This document shows positions 50,428 to 59,821 of a stretch of DNA of 64,000 nucleotides, piece by piece. Location of the stretch: assembly GCA_903900025.1 (NCBI GenBank), contig CAIULN010000042.1, positions 1 to 64,000 of the forward strand, written 5' to 3'. The translations under genes were made by a program, and so were the position numbers. Below the pieces are notes generated by a model that was not told where the DNA came from, did no database searches, and saw only the letters and a program-made list of their open reading frames with translations. Source of the stretch: an uncultured Methanomicrobiales archaeon. GTDB lineage: Archaea; Halobacteriota; Methanomicrobia; Methanomicrobiales; Methanospirillaceae. Every line of letters begins with the position of its first letter. The stretch's first letter is position 1.

Positions 50428-51666
50428 CTAATCGTCCCTGATAAAGCCGCTGGCCAGCAGTGCCGAACCCACGGCGCCGATGTACTGCGAGTACTTCGGC
50501 ACCATGATCCTGGTCTGAAGCAGTTCCCCCATTGCGTGGACAAGCCCCTCGATGAGCGAGGTGCCGCCGACCATGAGCACCGGTTCCTTGATGTCCACTT
50601 CCTGCAGCTGCTGCTCGAATACCTGTTCTGCCACGCTGTGGCAGGCGGCAGCAGCAACGTCCTCTCGGGAGCTCCCCGCGGCAAGGGCATTGACCAGGCT
50701 CTGGGTGCCAAACACGATACAGTAACTGTTCATCGGGACGTGGTTTGCAAAGCCTTTCATGGCAAGGGGCCCCAGTTCCGTGATGTCCACCCCGAGGCGC
50801 TTTGCGGTCATCTCCAAAAACCGCCCGCTCGCCCCGGCGCAGATGCCCCCCATCGTGAACGTCCCCGGGATGCCGTCCTGGACGGTGATCGCCTTGTTGT
50901 CCATGCCGCCGATGTCGATCACGGTTGCCGGGCCGTGCTGCCGGTCTGCGAGGTAGACCGCACCCTTCGAATTGACGGTCAGTTCCTCCTGGATCAGGTC
51001 CGCCCTGATCTCCTTTCCCACGAGGAACCTGCCGTACCCCGTCGTGCCGACTGCTTCAATCTCGTCCCGCCGGATACCCGCCTCCGTGAGGGCATGCCCG
51101 ATCACGTCCTGAGCGCTTTTGAGCACTTCGGTGGTGGGCTGCCAGCCGGTGCCGACAATCCGGTTGTCCTTCATGACAATTGCCTTGGTGGTCGAGGAGC
51201 CGGAATCAACCCCCAGCGTGATGCCCTGCTGGGTCTCGCGGGCAAGCAAAGCCCGCCGGCGGGCGATCGTGGTCAGGGCTTCCATGCGGGTGAGCAGCGT
51301 TCCCGCGGTGGTGCGTTCCGTGAACGAGTAGCTAACGACCGGCAGTTTTGAGTTGTTGTGGATATACCGGCGCAGTTCGTTTCTTACGATCGCCGCCTCG
51401 GCACACCGGAAGCAGGTCGCAATGAACACCGCGTCCGCGTCGATGCGCCCCTCGGCCAGTGCCTTTGCCCGGGCAATCGCGAGCTTGAGGTCAGGGCTCC
51501 GCACGTCGAGCCCGAACGCCTCGAAGTCCCGTATGATGTCTTTTAACGCAATGTCAGGGAAGAAGATCTCACCGTTCACTGCCTTTGCCGCCTCGTTGAT
51601 CTCCTGCTGGACACCGCTGTATTCCGGGCCGCAGGAGAGCTGGGCGATCCGCACCGGCACGGTCAT
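50428..51666 (-). CDS. mmp15: Methanogenesis marker protein 15 (BadF/BcrA-type ATPase, MCR activation)
   Basis: A 412-residue ASKHA-fold ATPase of the (R)-2-hydroxyacyl-CoA dehydratase activator kind: phosphate loop [27 protein letters not shown], and [20 protein letters not shown] whose Cys ligates a 4Fe-4S cluster in the activator family. Such proteins push electrons to low potential using ATP, which fits reductive activation of Ni(I) in MCR. N-terminal 150 residues carry an additional Cys-containing domain ([16 protein letters not shown]). Confidence 0.95.
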   Translation of the reverse strand: MTVPVRIAQLSCGPEYSGVQQEINEAAKAVNGEIFFPDIALKDIIRDFEAFGLDVRSPDLKLAIARAKALAEGRIDADAVFIATCFRCAEAAIVRNELRRYIHNNSKLPVVSYSFTERTTAGTLLTRMEALTTIARRRALLARETQQGITLGVDSGSSTTKAIVMKDNRIVGTGWQPTTEVLKSAQDVIGHALTEAGIRRDEIEAVGTTGYGRFLVGKEIRADLIQEELTVNSKGAVYLADRQHGPATVIDIGGMDNKAITVQDGIPGTFTMGGICAGASGRFLEMTAKRLGVDITELGPLAMKGFANHVPMNSYCIVFGTQSLVNALAAGSSREDVAAAACHSVAEQVFEQQLQEVDIKEPVLMVGGTSLIEGLVHAMGELLQTRIMVPKYSQYIGAVGSALLASGFIRDD

Positions 51667-52109
51667 TTCCCGCCTCCCAGCCCTTCAAGGAACCGCTTGA
51701 TCGCCGCCACGAACCGGGTGCCCTCCTCCTCAGACTTCGGGTAGTTCAGGTCGAGGCGCGGGACCTTTTTTTCCCGCACGAGATACTTGACCAGCTCGTT
51801 GGTGCGTGCGCAGCCCATGCACCCGAATGCAAGGTCGGAGTCTTTGATGACGATCGCGGCATCGCACGAATCAATCATCGGGCCGTAGAGTGCCATCCTG
51901 CCCCGCACGCCGCTGGGGACCTCGACAGCAGCCCACCGGAGCCCCTTTTTTGGCTCCTCGGGGGTGATCTGGAGGGGCACCGATTCAATGCCTGCCGTCT
52001 GGATCCGCTCACGGATGGCGGTCGCAGAACTCAGTGGGGTGTGCCCGTAGCGGGCAACAAGGTCAGATAATATCAGGCTCGTCGCGGGATAGATGAATAC
52101 TTTTGCCAT
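51663..52109 (-). CDS. mmp5: Methanogenesis marker protein 5 (MCR activation complex)
   Basis: The 148-residue protein matches marker 5: [55 protein letters not shown]. The Cys motif CMGC may bind a metal cluster. It overlaps mmp15 by four bases and starts one base after mmp6 ends. Confidence 0.93.
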   Translation of the reverse strand: MAKVFIYPATSLILSDLVARYGHTPLSSATAIRERIQTAGIESVPLQITPEEPKKGLRWAAVEVPSGVRGRMALYGPMIDSCDAAIVIKDSDLAFGCMGCARTNELVKYLVREKKVPRLDLNYPKSEEEGTRFVAAIKRFLEGLGGGK

Positions 52110-52110
52110 G

Positions 52111-52569
52111 TCAGGGCTCCAGCGCTTCGATCAGCTTTTTGAGGGTATAGACGTCCAGTTTTTTCGTCTCCAGCGTGTCCTGCGGGGCGGGGATACTGCC
52201 GGCATCGCGGGACCGGAGCTCGGTAAGCCCGTGTGACACGTAGGGCAGGACCGTCGTCTCGAACTCGATCCCGTGGAAGCCCGGCCGTGCACCGCCGAGG
52301 CTGGAGCGGCAGCGGCGGGGGTCGCCCGGTACAAACCCGCGGTCCTTGACAAAGATATGGTCCGGATCAAAGGCCCGCAGTTTACGGATCAGGTCATCCA
52401 CAACATCCTCGCTCCCGTTGATCGCGAGCCCGAAACAGGTCTCCTTGATCATCACACCCTGTGAGATCTCGTATGCATGGATCGCCAGCTCTGACGGTGT
52501 CAGCGTGGGTGATTCGACGACAATGTACTTAGTCACGGTTCCGGGATATTTCGGGGCATATCCGGTCAC
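52111..52569 (-). CDS. mmp6: Methanogenesis marker protein 6 (MCR activation complex)
   Basis: The 152-residue protein matches marker 6: KYIVVESPTLTPSELAIHAY, KETCFGLAINGSEDVVDDLI, FVPGDPRRCRSSLGGARPGF. Conserved Cys residues lie in the last two blocks. Overlaps mmp3 by four bases. Confidence 0.93.
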   Translation of the reverse strand: MTGYAPKYPGTVTKYIVVESPTLTPSELAIHAYEISQGVMIKETCFGLAINGSEDVVDDLIRKLRAFDPDHIFVKDRGFVPGDPRRCRSSLGGARPGFHGIEFETTVLPYVSHGLTELRSRDAGSIPAPQDTLETKKLDVYTLKKLIEALEP

Positions 52570-54095
52570 TGCGCCACCTCCCTGATATACACTTTCTCCC
52601 TCTCACGGAAATTCTTCAGCTTGCCGGTATCCAGCACGCAGCCGATGATATTGGTGCCCTCAAAAGGTTCCGACGTCGGGCCAAACTCCCGGTTTGGTGA
52701 AAGCCGCACGCCGACCATCCCCGATCCCTTCCGTGAATCGTTCGTGATCGCAAGGGATGCCGCGGGGACTTCGGTTGCCGGTATGTTCTCGGGGATGATA
52801 TTTACCCCTCTGGGCACCTCCGGCTTGAACAGGAACACATCGTCAAATTTGAAAAAGAGTGGCATCATCCCCGCATCATGGTACTCAAGCCCGGTTAAGC
52901 GGCGGAATATTGCACAGCTCACCGGGGCGGCGGCATCGTCAAGGACGATATCGACCACCTTTGACTCGGGGGCGGTTGTTATTGCCGCCGCCTTCTCGTG
53001 GAGCACGTCAAGCGTGGTTGCCGGCTCCTGTGATACCACGATCCGCGACCCTTCCGTGCTGTCCACATGGAGTGCAAACCCGCGCACCCGGGCAATCTGC
53101 TGCGCTTGTTCAAGCGGGAGCCCCAGGAGATCGATCCGTTCCGGCGTGACGTTCATCGTGAATATATCGCCCTCCCGTGCAAGCTTCACGAGCTCGATCC
53201 CATGCACTACCTGCCCGACGACGCTGTGGGCAAGGCTGCTCTGCACATCAGCGCGGTAGAGGTAGACCCCGCCGCTCGACTGCCCGGCGCTGCGCACCGT
53301 TACCGTCCCTTCGCGTCGGGGATGCCGGTTTTCAACCGGCACCTCAGAACCCGCGTACCGTGTGTCGAGGATATGGGTGCTTGTGGCGCGGCTGACCGTA
53401 AACCTCGGGGTCTCGGATGCAAAGAGCAGGTGTTCAACACTCCCTGTCGCCTCCGTCGTGATATGGTCCGGGCTGTAGCCCTGCGCCACGACCCCGACCC
53501 TGGTGACGACCTGCATGCCCTCTTCGAGTGCAAGGCCAAAGTCCGTGGTCGTAAACGAGCGGCTCGTATCCGCCCAGCTGATCACCGGGTCGATCTTTAT
53601 GATCCGGTCGCCGGTTGACCAGCGGTCGAGGATGGCCCGCCCGCTCACGACCCTGCCGATCACCCCCCCACTCTCATCGGCCCCGTGGTCAGCGGAATGT
53701 CGCAACTTGGAGAAGATCAGGTACGAGCGATCCGGATCGTATCCCCCGCACCCGAGGATGAGATCCCCGCGTTCATACAGGCCGGGCTTGCGGAGCGGAC
53801 GGATGGATGAAGGAAACGGGCCGAATGCGGCCGCATACCGGTCATGCCAGTGGAGCACGAGGCGATCGTTGAGGTCTCCGGTTACAAGGAACCCGGCGCT
53901 CCCGCCGACGACCTCCACCGTCACATCGCCTGCCGTGGAACTGATCGCAAGGCTGTTTGTAGCTGCCTGCTCCTTTGTCGCGGGTAGGATCACCGCAACG
54001 CAGCACCCTGATGGGATTGGCGGGAGCACGGTTTTTAAGGTGCTTCCCTCACCGACGTCCAGCCTCTTCCCGTCGAGGTGGATGGTGACCATCAC
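52566..54095 (-). CDS. mmp3: Methanogenesis marker protein 3 (MCR activation complex)
   Basis: The 509-residue protein matches marker 3. It has a short ubiquitin-like N-terminus (VTIHLDGKRLDVGEGSTLKT), a long central domain with cyclophilin-like strands (GGSAGFLVTGDLND, GGVIGRVVSGRAILDRWSTG) and a C-terminal part ending RLSPNREFGPTSEPFEGTNI, typical of the family. It begins five bases after the atwA stop. Confidence 0.93.
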   Translation of the reverse strand: MMVTIHLDGKRLDVGEGSTLKTVLPPIPSGCCVAVILPATKEQAATNSLAISSTAGDVTVEVVGGSAGFLVTGDLNDRLVLHWHDRYAAAFGPFPSSIRPLRKPGLYERGDLILGCGGYDPDRSYLIFSKLRHSADHGADESGGVIGRVVSGRAILDRWSTGDRIIKIDPVISWADTSRSFTTTDFGLALEEGMQVVTRVGVVAQGYSPDHITTEATGSVEHLLFASETPRFTVSRATSTHILDTRYAGSEVPVENRHPRREGTVTVRSAGQSSGGVYLYRADVQSSLAHSVVGQVVHGIELVKLAREGDIFTMNVTPERIDLLGLPLEQAQQIARVRGFALHVDSTEGSRIVVSQEPATTLDVLHEKAAAITTAPESKVVDIVLDDAAAPVSCAIFRRLTGLEYHDAGMMPLFFKFDDVFLFKPEVPRGVNIIPENIPATEVPAASLAITNDSRKGSGMVGVRLSPNREFGPTSEPFEGTNIIGCVLDTGKLKNFREREKVYIREVAQ

Positions 54096-54100
54096 GCACC

Positions 54101-55714
54101 TCAGGCCGCGGGTTTGCTCATGACCTGCCGCTCTTCCTCGGTCAGGCTCGCGAGTATATCGGCAGTCTTGCCGATCTGCACGATCTTGCCCCCCCGCATG
54201 AGCGCGAGGCGATCACAGATATCACGGACGAACTCCATGTCGTGGGAGACCACGATGAAGGTCTCTTCCATCTCCTCGCGGGCGTGCATGATGGAATGTT
54301 TTACATCGACCTTGGTGATCGGGTCCATTGTGCCGGTCGGCTCATCGAGGATGACGATGCGGGGCTCGCGGATCAGCACCTGGGCGAGCGCGACGCGGTG
54401 GCGTTCCCCCTCGCTGAGCTGTGAGGGCATACGGTCGAGGATCTCCGTGCTTTTGTCCTCAGAAAATCCCGCCATCCGCAGCGTCACGATCGCTTTGCGC
54501 ATTGCAAGCTCCTTGGGGAACTCGAGCCCGATCGCATCGGTCAGGTTGTCAAGCACCGTGCGGTGCGGGAACAGGTCGTACTCCTGGTGCAGGAGCCCGA
54601 TGTACTCCTTCGCCCGCCCCCGCTGATCGATCCCGGGCTTGGTCATGTCCACCCAGTCCTCGCCAATCCGGATATTGATCTCCCCGCTCGTGGGCTCGAT
54701 GATGCCGGATACGATACGGGAGAGCGTAGTCTTGCCTGCCCCGCTCTTGCCGATGATCCCGAAAATTTCCTTGGTAAATACCTCAAAATTGACACCGTTG
54801 ACCGCCCGGACGACCCCGCGGTCGACCGAGATATACCGTTTCACGAGATCGCGGGCGACCACAACCTTATCACCGAGTTCGCAGGCACCGAACTTCTCGG
54901 TGTCCTCGTGCCCCCGCATGAACTCTGCGATAACCCCTTTTGGCGCCCCCATCTTTGCGATCTGGCCGTTGACGAGGAGAATGGCCCGGACGGCGACGTC
55001 CTCGATCACCTGCGAGAAGTGGGAGGTGACGATCATGCCCATGTTGTTTGCCTGTGCCGCAGTCTTCAGCATGTCATGGACGAGGCGGGCCGTGTTGGGG
55101 TCAAGCGTGCCGGTCGGTTCATCGGCAAAGAGCATGAACGGCTCCTTTGCCAGCTGGCGTGCCAGCACCACCCGCTGTTTTTCGCCGCCCGAGAGGTCGC
55201 GGGCAATGTGCATCATCCGGTGCGAGAGCTTGACCTGGTCGATAAGGTCCGCGGCACGGTTGATCGCCTTGTCCTCAGGATAGTCCACGTCGTCAAGGGC
55301 ATGGAGGACGTTCTCGATGACACGGTCGTTCCCGTACAGGGCAAACGTGCGCTGGAACATGATGGCGGTGCGCCGCATCAGCCGGCGCCGCAGGCTGTCA
55401 TCGTTCTCCTTCCAGGGATCAATATCCTTTGGTTCAAGCGTGCCGCCGCAGTACGGGCAAGGTTTCCCTGCAGCGCTTCGTACGTCGATATATTCGCACC
55501 CGGTACAGGCCGCGACATGGTACATGATGCTGCCCCCTGTCGGTGGCTGCTCCACGCCCCTCATGAGGTGCATCAGGACGGTCTTGCCGGCGCCGCTCCT
55601 GCCGATGATACCCAGAACTTCCCCTTCGCCGATCTCAAATGTGATATTTTTTAACACCTTCGTGCCATCAAAATCCATGCAGAGGTTATCGACCGTGATC
55701 AATGGAGGCTTCAT
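54101..55714 (-). CDS. atwA: MCR activation component A2, twin ABC ATPase
   Basis: The 537-residue protein powers MCR activation. Domain 1: Walker A IIGRSGAGKTVLMHL, an inserted zinc ribbon (CTGCEY ... CPYCG, about residues 70-93), signature DLSGGEKQRVVLARQLA. Domain 2: Walker A IIGKSGAGKTTLSRI, signature QLSEGERHRVALAQVL, Walker B IVILDEPTGTMDP. Both halves keep their catalytic residues. First gene of the operon; a palindrome flanks its promoter. The genes order is atwA-mmp3-mmp6-mmp5-mmp15-mmp17-mmp7-ahpD-like. Confidence 0.96.
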   Translation of the reverse strand: MKPPLITVDNLCMDFDGTKVLKNITFEIGEGEVLGIIGRSGAGKTVLMHLMRGVEQPPTGGSIMYHVAACTGCEYIDVRSAAGKPCPYCGGTLEPKDIDPWKENDDSLRRRLMRRTAIMFQRTFALYGNDRVIENVLHALDDVDYPEDKAINRAADLIDQVKLSHRMMHIARDLSGGEKQRVVLARQLAKEPFMLFADEPTGTLDPNTARLVHDMLKTAAQANNMGMIVTSHFSQVIEDVAVRAILLVNGQIAKMGAPKGVIAEFMRGHEDTEKFGACELGDKVVVARDLVKRYISVDRGVVRAVNGVNFEVFTKEIFGIIGKSGAGKTTLSRIVSGIIEPTSGEINIRIGEDWVDMTKPGIDQRGRAKEYIGLLHQEYDLFPHRTVLDNLTDAIGLEFPKELAMRKAIVTLRMAGFSEDKSTEILDRMPSQLSEGERHRVALAQVLIREPRIVILDEPTGTMDPITKVDVKHSIMHAREEMEETFIVVSHDMEFVRDICDRLALMRGGKIVQIGKTADILASLTEEERQVMSKPAA

Positions 55715-55733
55715 AGTACCCTTATACCAATGT

Positions 55734-55769
55734 GGTACACATCTCTTATTACCTTTTATATGGTGTACC
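55734..55769 (-). promoter_or_regulatory. Inverted repeat around the TATA box of the MCR activation operon
   Basis: GGTACAC (55734-55740) and GTGTACC (55763-55769) form a perfect 7-base inverted repeat separated by 22 bases. Between them lies TATA element ATATAAAAGG (minus strand, 55752-55761), about 40 bases before the atwA ATG. The downstream arm falls near the expected transcription start, so a bound dimer would block initiation. Confidence 0.55.
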
Positions 55770-55803
55770 GCATGACCCCGCCCTTGTTCTGCCCGTTTCG
55801 GCT

Positions 55804-56622
55804 TCAGGTACCGGTTGCGAGAACCTGCTTCACAATCGTTACAACCTCATCCACCCTTTTGACCACGTGATGGGCGGTCCTGTACAGCTCCGGGGGGCGG
55901 TTGCCCGGCTGCTGCTCGGTCAGGATGGCAAGGTCTGCCGCCTGCATCGCAGACAGGTCGTTGATCCCGTCGCCGACCATCACGACACGGTCGTACTCCC
56001 GCTTCAGGTCGGCGACGATCTGCGCCTTGACCGAGGGAGTTGCCACCCCGTAGACACGATCCCGGGGGATGCCGAGGTGGTCTGCCATCCGCTCAAGCTT
56101 TGCTGACCGGTCGCCGGATGCGATGAACGTCGGCACGCCCATCCGGTGCAGTGCTGTGATCGCTTCCTTAGCACCGGGAAACGGCGATCCCCCGGCGGTG
56201 ACCGTGAACTCGATGCCTTTTTGTGCCATGTCCACAATCGCACCGGAATTGAGGGTCAGGATCGATTCCCGTTTGCAGACATGCCAGACATTCCTGATGC
56301 ATTCCTGAAGGTCGCCGACAAGGGCACGGCGGTCCGTGTAGAGCACGTCACCGATCTCTTCAGCGGTCGTGACCTTGCGGGTACAGCTGATCCCAAAGCC
56401 GATGTCATTGTCGACAAGATACGTTGACAGGAGCATGGAAGGGGGTGCCCTGATGATTGACTTGGAGTGGACAGGCAGCAGGACGAGCACGCGATCACGC
56501 GATGCGAAAGTGAGGGTTGTCGTCTCGATGCCGGGCAGCAGCTGCTTATGCCAGATATCCTTTGCGACACGGTAGGTGGAAAGCAGGGTTCCGGCACTGT
56601 CAAAAACAACGGCAATCTGCAC
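55804..56622 (-). CDS. HAD-family hydrolase next to the MCR activation operon
   Basis: The 272-residue protein has the HAD phosphatase core of soluble P-type ATPase-like enzymes: motif I VVFDSAGTLL with nucleophile Asp8, then the Lys of SVKAQIVADLK and motif IV VMVGDGINDLSAMQAADLAI. The second motif I acid (D-x-D) is Ala here, as in P-type-ATPase-like HADs (D-K-T). The substrate is unknown. It is 90 bases upstream of atwA, same strand, with its own divergent promoter against R15P isomerase. Confidence 0.88.
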   Translation of the reverse strand: MQIAVVFDSAGTLLSTYRVAKDIWHKQLLPGIETTTLTFASRDRVLVLLPVHSKSIIRAPPSMLLSTYLVDNDIGFGISCTRKVTTAEEIGDVLYTDRRALVGDLQECIRNVWHVCKRESILTLNSGAIVDMAQKGIEFTVTAGGSPFPGAKEAITALHRMGVPTFIASGDRSAKLERMADHLGIPRDRVYGVATPSVKAQIVADLKREYDRVVMVGDGINDLSAMQAADLAILTEQQPGNRPPELYRTAHHVVKRVDEVVTIVKQVLATGT

Positions 56623-56682
56623 AGGTCACCCCCCCATTGATAAGCTCTATGTAGTCCGCTAATCATTGACTCTTTGAAGCTG

Positions 56683-57648
56683 ATGTTGGTTACTGAAACT
56701 GCAGACAAGATAAAGCGCATGGAAATCCGCGGGGCGGGCAGGATTGCACGGGCGGCGGCGCAGGCACTGCGCGACTGCGCGGAGTTCCCCCTCTCCAAAA
56801 ATGACCTTGGCACGTTCAGGAGCGGGATGCAGAGAGCTGCGCAGGTGCTTGTTGCCACACGCCCGACCGCGGTCTCCCTTCCCAATGCCGTCCATATCGT
56901 CCTGGCCGGGCTGGAAGGTGCAACGACACTGGATTCTGCCCGGGAGGGCGTGATCCGGCGTGCCGAAGCGTTCATCGATTCGTCCCGGCACGCGGTCGAA
57001 CAGATCGCACGCATCGGTGCCCGGCATATCGCTGACGGGGATACGATCCTGACGCACTGCAACTCTGAAGCGGCGCTTGCCTGCATCATTCAGGCGCACC
57101 GGGACGGAAAGAGTATCGAGGTGTTTGCCACCGAAGTGCGCCCCCGCAACCAGGGGCTCGTCACGATCCGGACGCTCAACGATGCCGGCATAAAAACAAA
57201 CTTCATCGTGGACTCCGCCGTGCGCTCGTTCATCAACGATATTGACCTTGTTATTGTCGGCGCTGATGCGGTTACCGTGAACGGGGCCGTCGTGAACAAG
57301 ATCGGCACATCGCAGGTCGCCCACTCCGCATCAGAGGCGCGGGTGAACGTCCTTGTCGCTGCGGAGACCTACAAGTTCGCGCCCCGGACGATCATCGGGG
57401 AGCTGATCGAGATCGAGGAACGGCCCCCCCAGGAAGTGCTGCCGGATGAGATCGCACGTACGCTCCCTCATGTGACCGTGCGGAACCCAGCGTTTGATGT
57501 GACCCCGGCGGATTACATTGACCTGATCGTGACCGAAGCGGGGGCAATCCCCCCGCAGATGGCGTATGTGATCATCAGGGAATACCTTGGCTGGGGGATC
57601 GAGGAATTTCATAAAGCCTTTGAGATCAATACGAGGCATGAGGAGTGA
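56683..57648 (+). CDS. Ribose-1,5-bisphosphate isomerase
   Basis: This eIF2B-like fold enzyme converts ribose-1,5-bisphosphate to ribulose-1,5-bisphosphate, the substrate of the following RuBisCO. Motifs: KIKRMEIRGAGRIARAAAQA, ILTHCNSEAALACIIQAHRD (catalytic Cys), VDSAVRSFINDIDLVIVGAD (catalytic Asp), NKIGTSQVAHSA. ATG 56683 gives the normal N-terminus; a TTG at 56674 is possible. Four bases separate it from rbcL. Confidence 0.94.
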   Translation: MLVTETADKIKRMEIRGAGRIARAAAQALRDCAEFPLSKNDLGTFRSGMQRAAQVLVATRPTAVSLPNAVHIVLAGLEGATTLDSAREGVIRRAEAFIDSSRHAVEQIARIGARHIADGDTILTHCNSEAALACIIQAHRDGKSIEVFATEVRPRNQGLVTIRTLNDAGIKTNFIVDSAVRSFINDIDLVIVGADAVTVNGAVVNKIGTSQVAHSASEARVNVLVAAETYKFAPRTIIGELIEIEERPPQEVLPDEIARTLPHVTVRNPAFDVTPADYIDLIVTEAGAIPPQMAYVIIREYLGWGIEEFHKAFEINTRHEE

Positions 57649-57652
57649 GCGC

Positions 57653-58852
57653 ATGCCAGACGTCATTGCATCATATTATTTCAGGCCGAGAAGCGATACA
57701 AAACCCGAACAGGCAGCACAGGCGATCTGCGAGGAGGAGACCACCGGGACCTGGACCGATATCTCAACCCGTGCCGACTATGTCAAACGGCTGGACGGGG
57801 GGGTGGAGAGCCTGGTGAAGCAGGGTGAGGGGTACCTCGCCCGGATCCGCTACCCAGCCGAGATCTTCGAGCCGGGCAACGTGGCACAGTACCTCTCGGT
57901 GGTGGCAGGCAACCTCTTTGGCCTCGGGCGGCTCGACTCGGTCCGGCTCATGGATGCAGAGTTTCCCGATTCCCTCATGCGGTTCAAAGGACCGAAGTTC
58001 GGCATTACGGGGATCCGCAGGATGATCGGGAGCAAGGATCGCCCGCATGTCGGCACCATCATCAAACCGAAAGTCGGACTGAATCCAGAAGACACTGCGG
58101 CCGTTGCGTTCCAGGCAGCCATGGGCGGCATTGACCTGATCAAGGATGACGAGACGCTGGCGGACCAGAAGTTCTGCCCGATCGATCTGCGCCTTCCGCT
58201 TGTCATGCAGCGTCTCGAAGAGGCAAAGGATGAAACGGGGAGAGAGGTGCTCTACGCGGTCAACATCTCCACCCGGGCAGACCGCATCACCGAACGGGCA
58301 CTGCATGCAATCGACCTTGGCGCAAACATGATCATGGTCGATGTCTTCACGACGGGATTTGGCGCCCTGCAGGCACTTGGCGAGGACCCCCGGATCAAGG
58401 TGCCGATCCATGTCCACCGCACGATGCATGCCGCATTCACAAGAAACCCCGAGCACGGGATTGCGATGCGCCCGCTGGCGCGTATCATACGGATGCTGGG
58501 GGCTGACCAGCTCCACACCGGCACGGTGACCGGGAAGATGAGCCATGATGCGACGGACATGAAAGCGAGCATCGGGGTGCTCACGTGCGCCTGCGCTGGC
58601 ATGAAGCCGACATTCCCGGTATCCAGCGGGGGGCTGCATCCCGGTACCGTGGCAACCGAGATCGCCACGCTGGGAACCGACATCATCCTTCAGGCGGGTG
58701 GCGGGATCCACGGGCACCCGGACGGGACGGCTGCCGGGGCACGGGCGATGCGGCAGGCAGTCGACGCATACATGGGGGGGATCAGCGCAGAAGAGTATGC
58801 AAAGGACCATTATGAGCTTGAACGTGCACTGAAAAAGTGGGGCACTATCTGA
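57653..58852 (+). CDS. rbcL: Type III ribulose-1,5-bisphosphate carboxylase
   Basis: A 399-residue archaeal RuBisCO. Catalytic residues are in place: Lys138 in TIIKPKVGL, carbamylated Lys164 in DLIKDDE, loop 6 Lys295 in TGKMSHDATD, His in VHRTMHAAF. It produces two 3-phosphoglycerates from RuBP and CO2 and serves nucleotide (AMP) salvage or a reductive pentose route. AGGAG seven bases before ATG 57653. Co-transcribed with R15P isomerase; AMP phosphorylase is not in this window. Confidence 0.97.
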   Translation: MPDVIASYYFRPRSDTKPEQAAQAICEEETTGTWTDISTRADYVKRLDGGVESLVKQGEGYLARIRYPAEIFEPGNVAQYLSVVAGNLFGLGRLDSVRLMDAEFPDSLMRFKGPKFGITGIRRMIGSKDRPHVGTIIKPKVGLNPEDTAAVAFQAAMGGIDLIKDDETLADQKFCPIDLRLPLVMQRLEEAKDETGREVLYAVNISTRADRITERALHAIDLGANMIMVDVFTTGFGALQALGEDPRIKVPIHVHRTMHAAFTRNPEHGIAMRPLARIIRMLGADQLHTGTVTGKMSHDATDMKASIGVLTCACAGMKPTFPVSSGGLHPGTVATEIATLGTDIILQAGGGIHGHPDGTAAGARAMRQAVDAYMGGISAEEYAKDHYELERALKKWGTI

Positions 58853-58866
58853 AGGGGGAACATTTC

Positions 58867-59685
58867 ATGGAGATACAGTTTATCAAAATGCACGGGAACG
58901 GCAACGACTTTATCCTGATCGATGAATTTGAAAAGGGGGTCATTCCCGATGAGATGAAGGGGCAGTTTGCCGCACTGTACTGCGACCGCCGGTTTGGGAT
59001 TGGCGCCGATGGCGTCCTGTACTTCTCAAAATCGGCAAAAAACAGCGCAAAGATGCGCCTGTTCCAGCCGGACGAAAGCGAAGCGGAGATGTGCGGGAAT
59101 GGCATCCGCTGCCTTGTGAAGTATGCTTATGATAATGGGTATCTAAAAGAATCGTGCACGGTTGAGACATTAGGAGGCGACATGTCTGTTGCGATGGGGT
59201 ACCGCGGGGACGAATTCTTTGCCACCATCACCATGCCCGCCCCGAAGTTCGACCGGAAGGATATTCCTGCAACCGGGGAAGGGGAGTACAGGGAAAAGAT
59301 CGGGGATTTTGAAGTCCATGGAGTCAACACCGGTGTCCCGCATGCGGTAATCGTTATTAAATCCCTTGATGGTGTTGACGTTGCGGGAGTCGCCCCCGCC
59401 ATCCGGGACCATGCATCGTTCCCCAAGGGGGCAAATGTCAACTTCGTGCAGAAGATCGGTGAGGACAGCATTAGCATCCGCACGTTCGAGCGAGGGGTTG
59501 AGGAGGAGACGCTCTCGTGCGGGACGGGTGCAGTGGCGGCTGCTGCGGTGGCGTATAAACTGGGACTCGCGGGTCCGACCGTGCATGTGGAGACGAAGGG
59601 AGGACTGTTAACCATCTACCTGGCCGAAGGAGCAAAGATGGAAGGCCCTGCAGTGACGGTGTTTTCAGGTTCCATCAGTTTTTGA
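58867..59685 (+). CDS. dapF: Diaminopimelate epimerase
   Basis: The 272-residue enzyme interconverts L,L- and meso-diaminopimelate on the way to lysine. Catalytic cysteines sit in SEAEMCGNGIRC and ETLSCGTGAVAAAA; substrate contacts MHGNGNDFILID and FGIGADGVLYF are conserved. Starts 14 bases after rbcL with a GGGGGAAC upstream, so it is probably in the same operon, without metabolic link. Confidence 0.96.
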   Translation: MEIQFIKMHGNGNDFILIDEFEKGVIPDEMKGQFAALYCDRRFGIGADGVLYFSKSAKNSAKMRLFQPDESEAEMCGNGIRCLVKYAYDNGYLKESCTVETLGGDMSVAMGYRGDEFFATITMPAPKFDRKDIPATGEGEYREKIGDFEVHGVNTGVPHAVIVIKSLDGVDVAGVAPAIRDHASFPKGANVNFVQKIGEDSISIRTFERGVEEETLSCGTGAVAAAAVAYKLGLAGPTVHVETKGGLLTIYLAEGAKMEGPAVTVFSGSISF

Positions 59686-59821
59686 TACCCCTTTTACCTT
59701 TTTTCCCGTTAACCTGCTCCTTATAGATGTTGTGATTCCGGGTTTGGGAATTTTTTTTTAGTAAAGACGTGGAGATCTTTTTTGAGGTTTTGATGCCATA
59801 AGGGGCCAGCAGACCAAACTC
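59686..59821. terminator. Convergent terminators between dapF and the PAS gene
   Basis: T-runs at about 59690-59706 and a nine-T run near 59751-59759 follow dapF on the plus strand. No gene is seen in this 136-base stretch. Confidence 0.45.
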
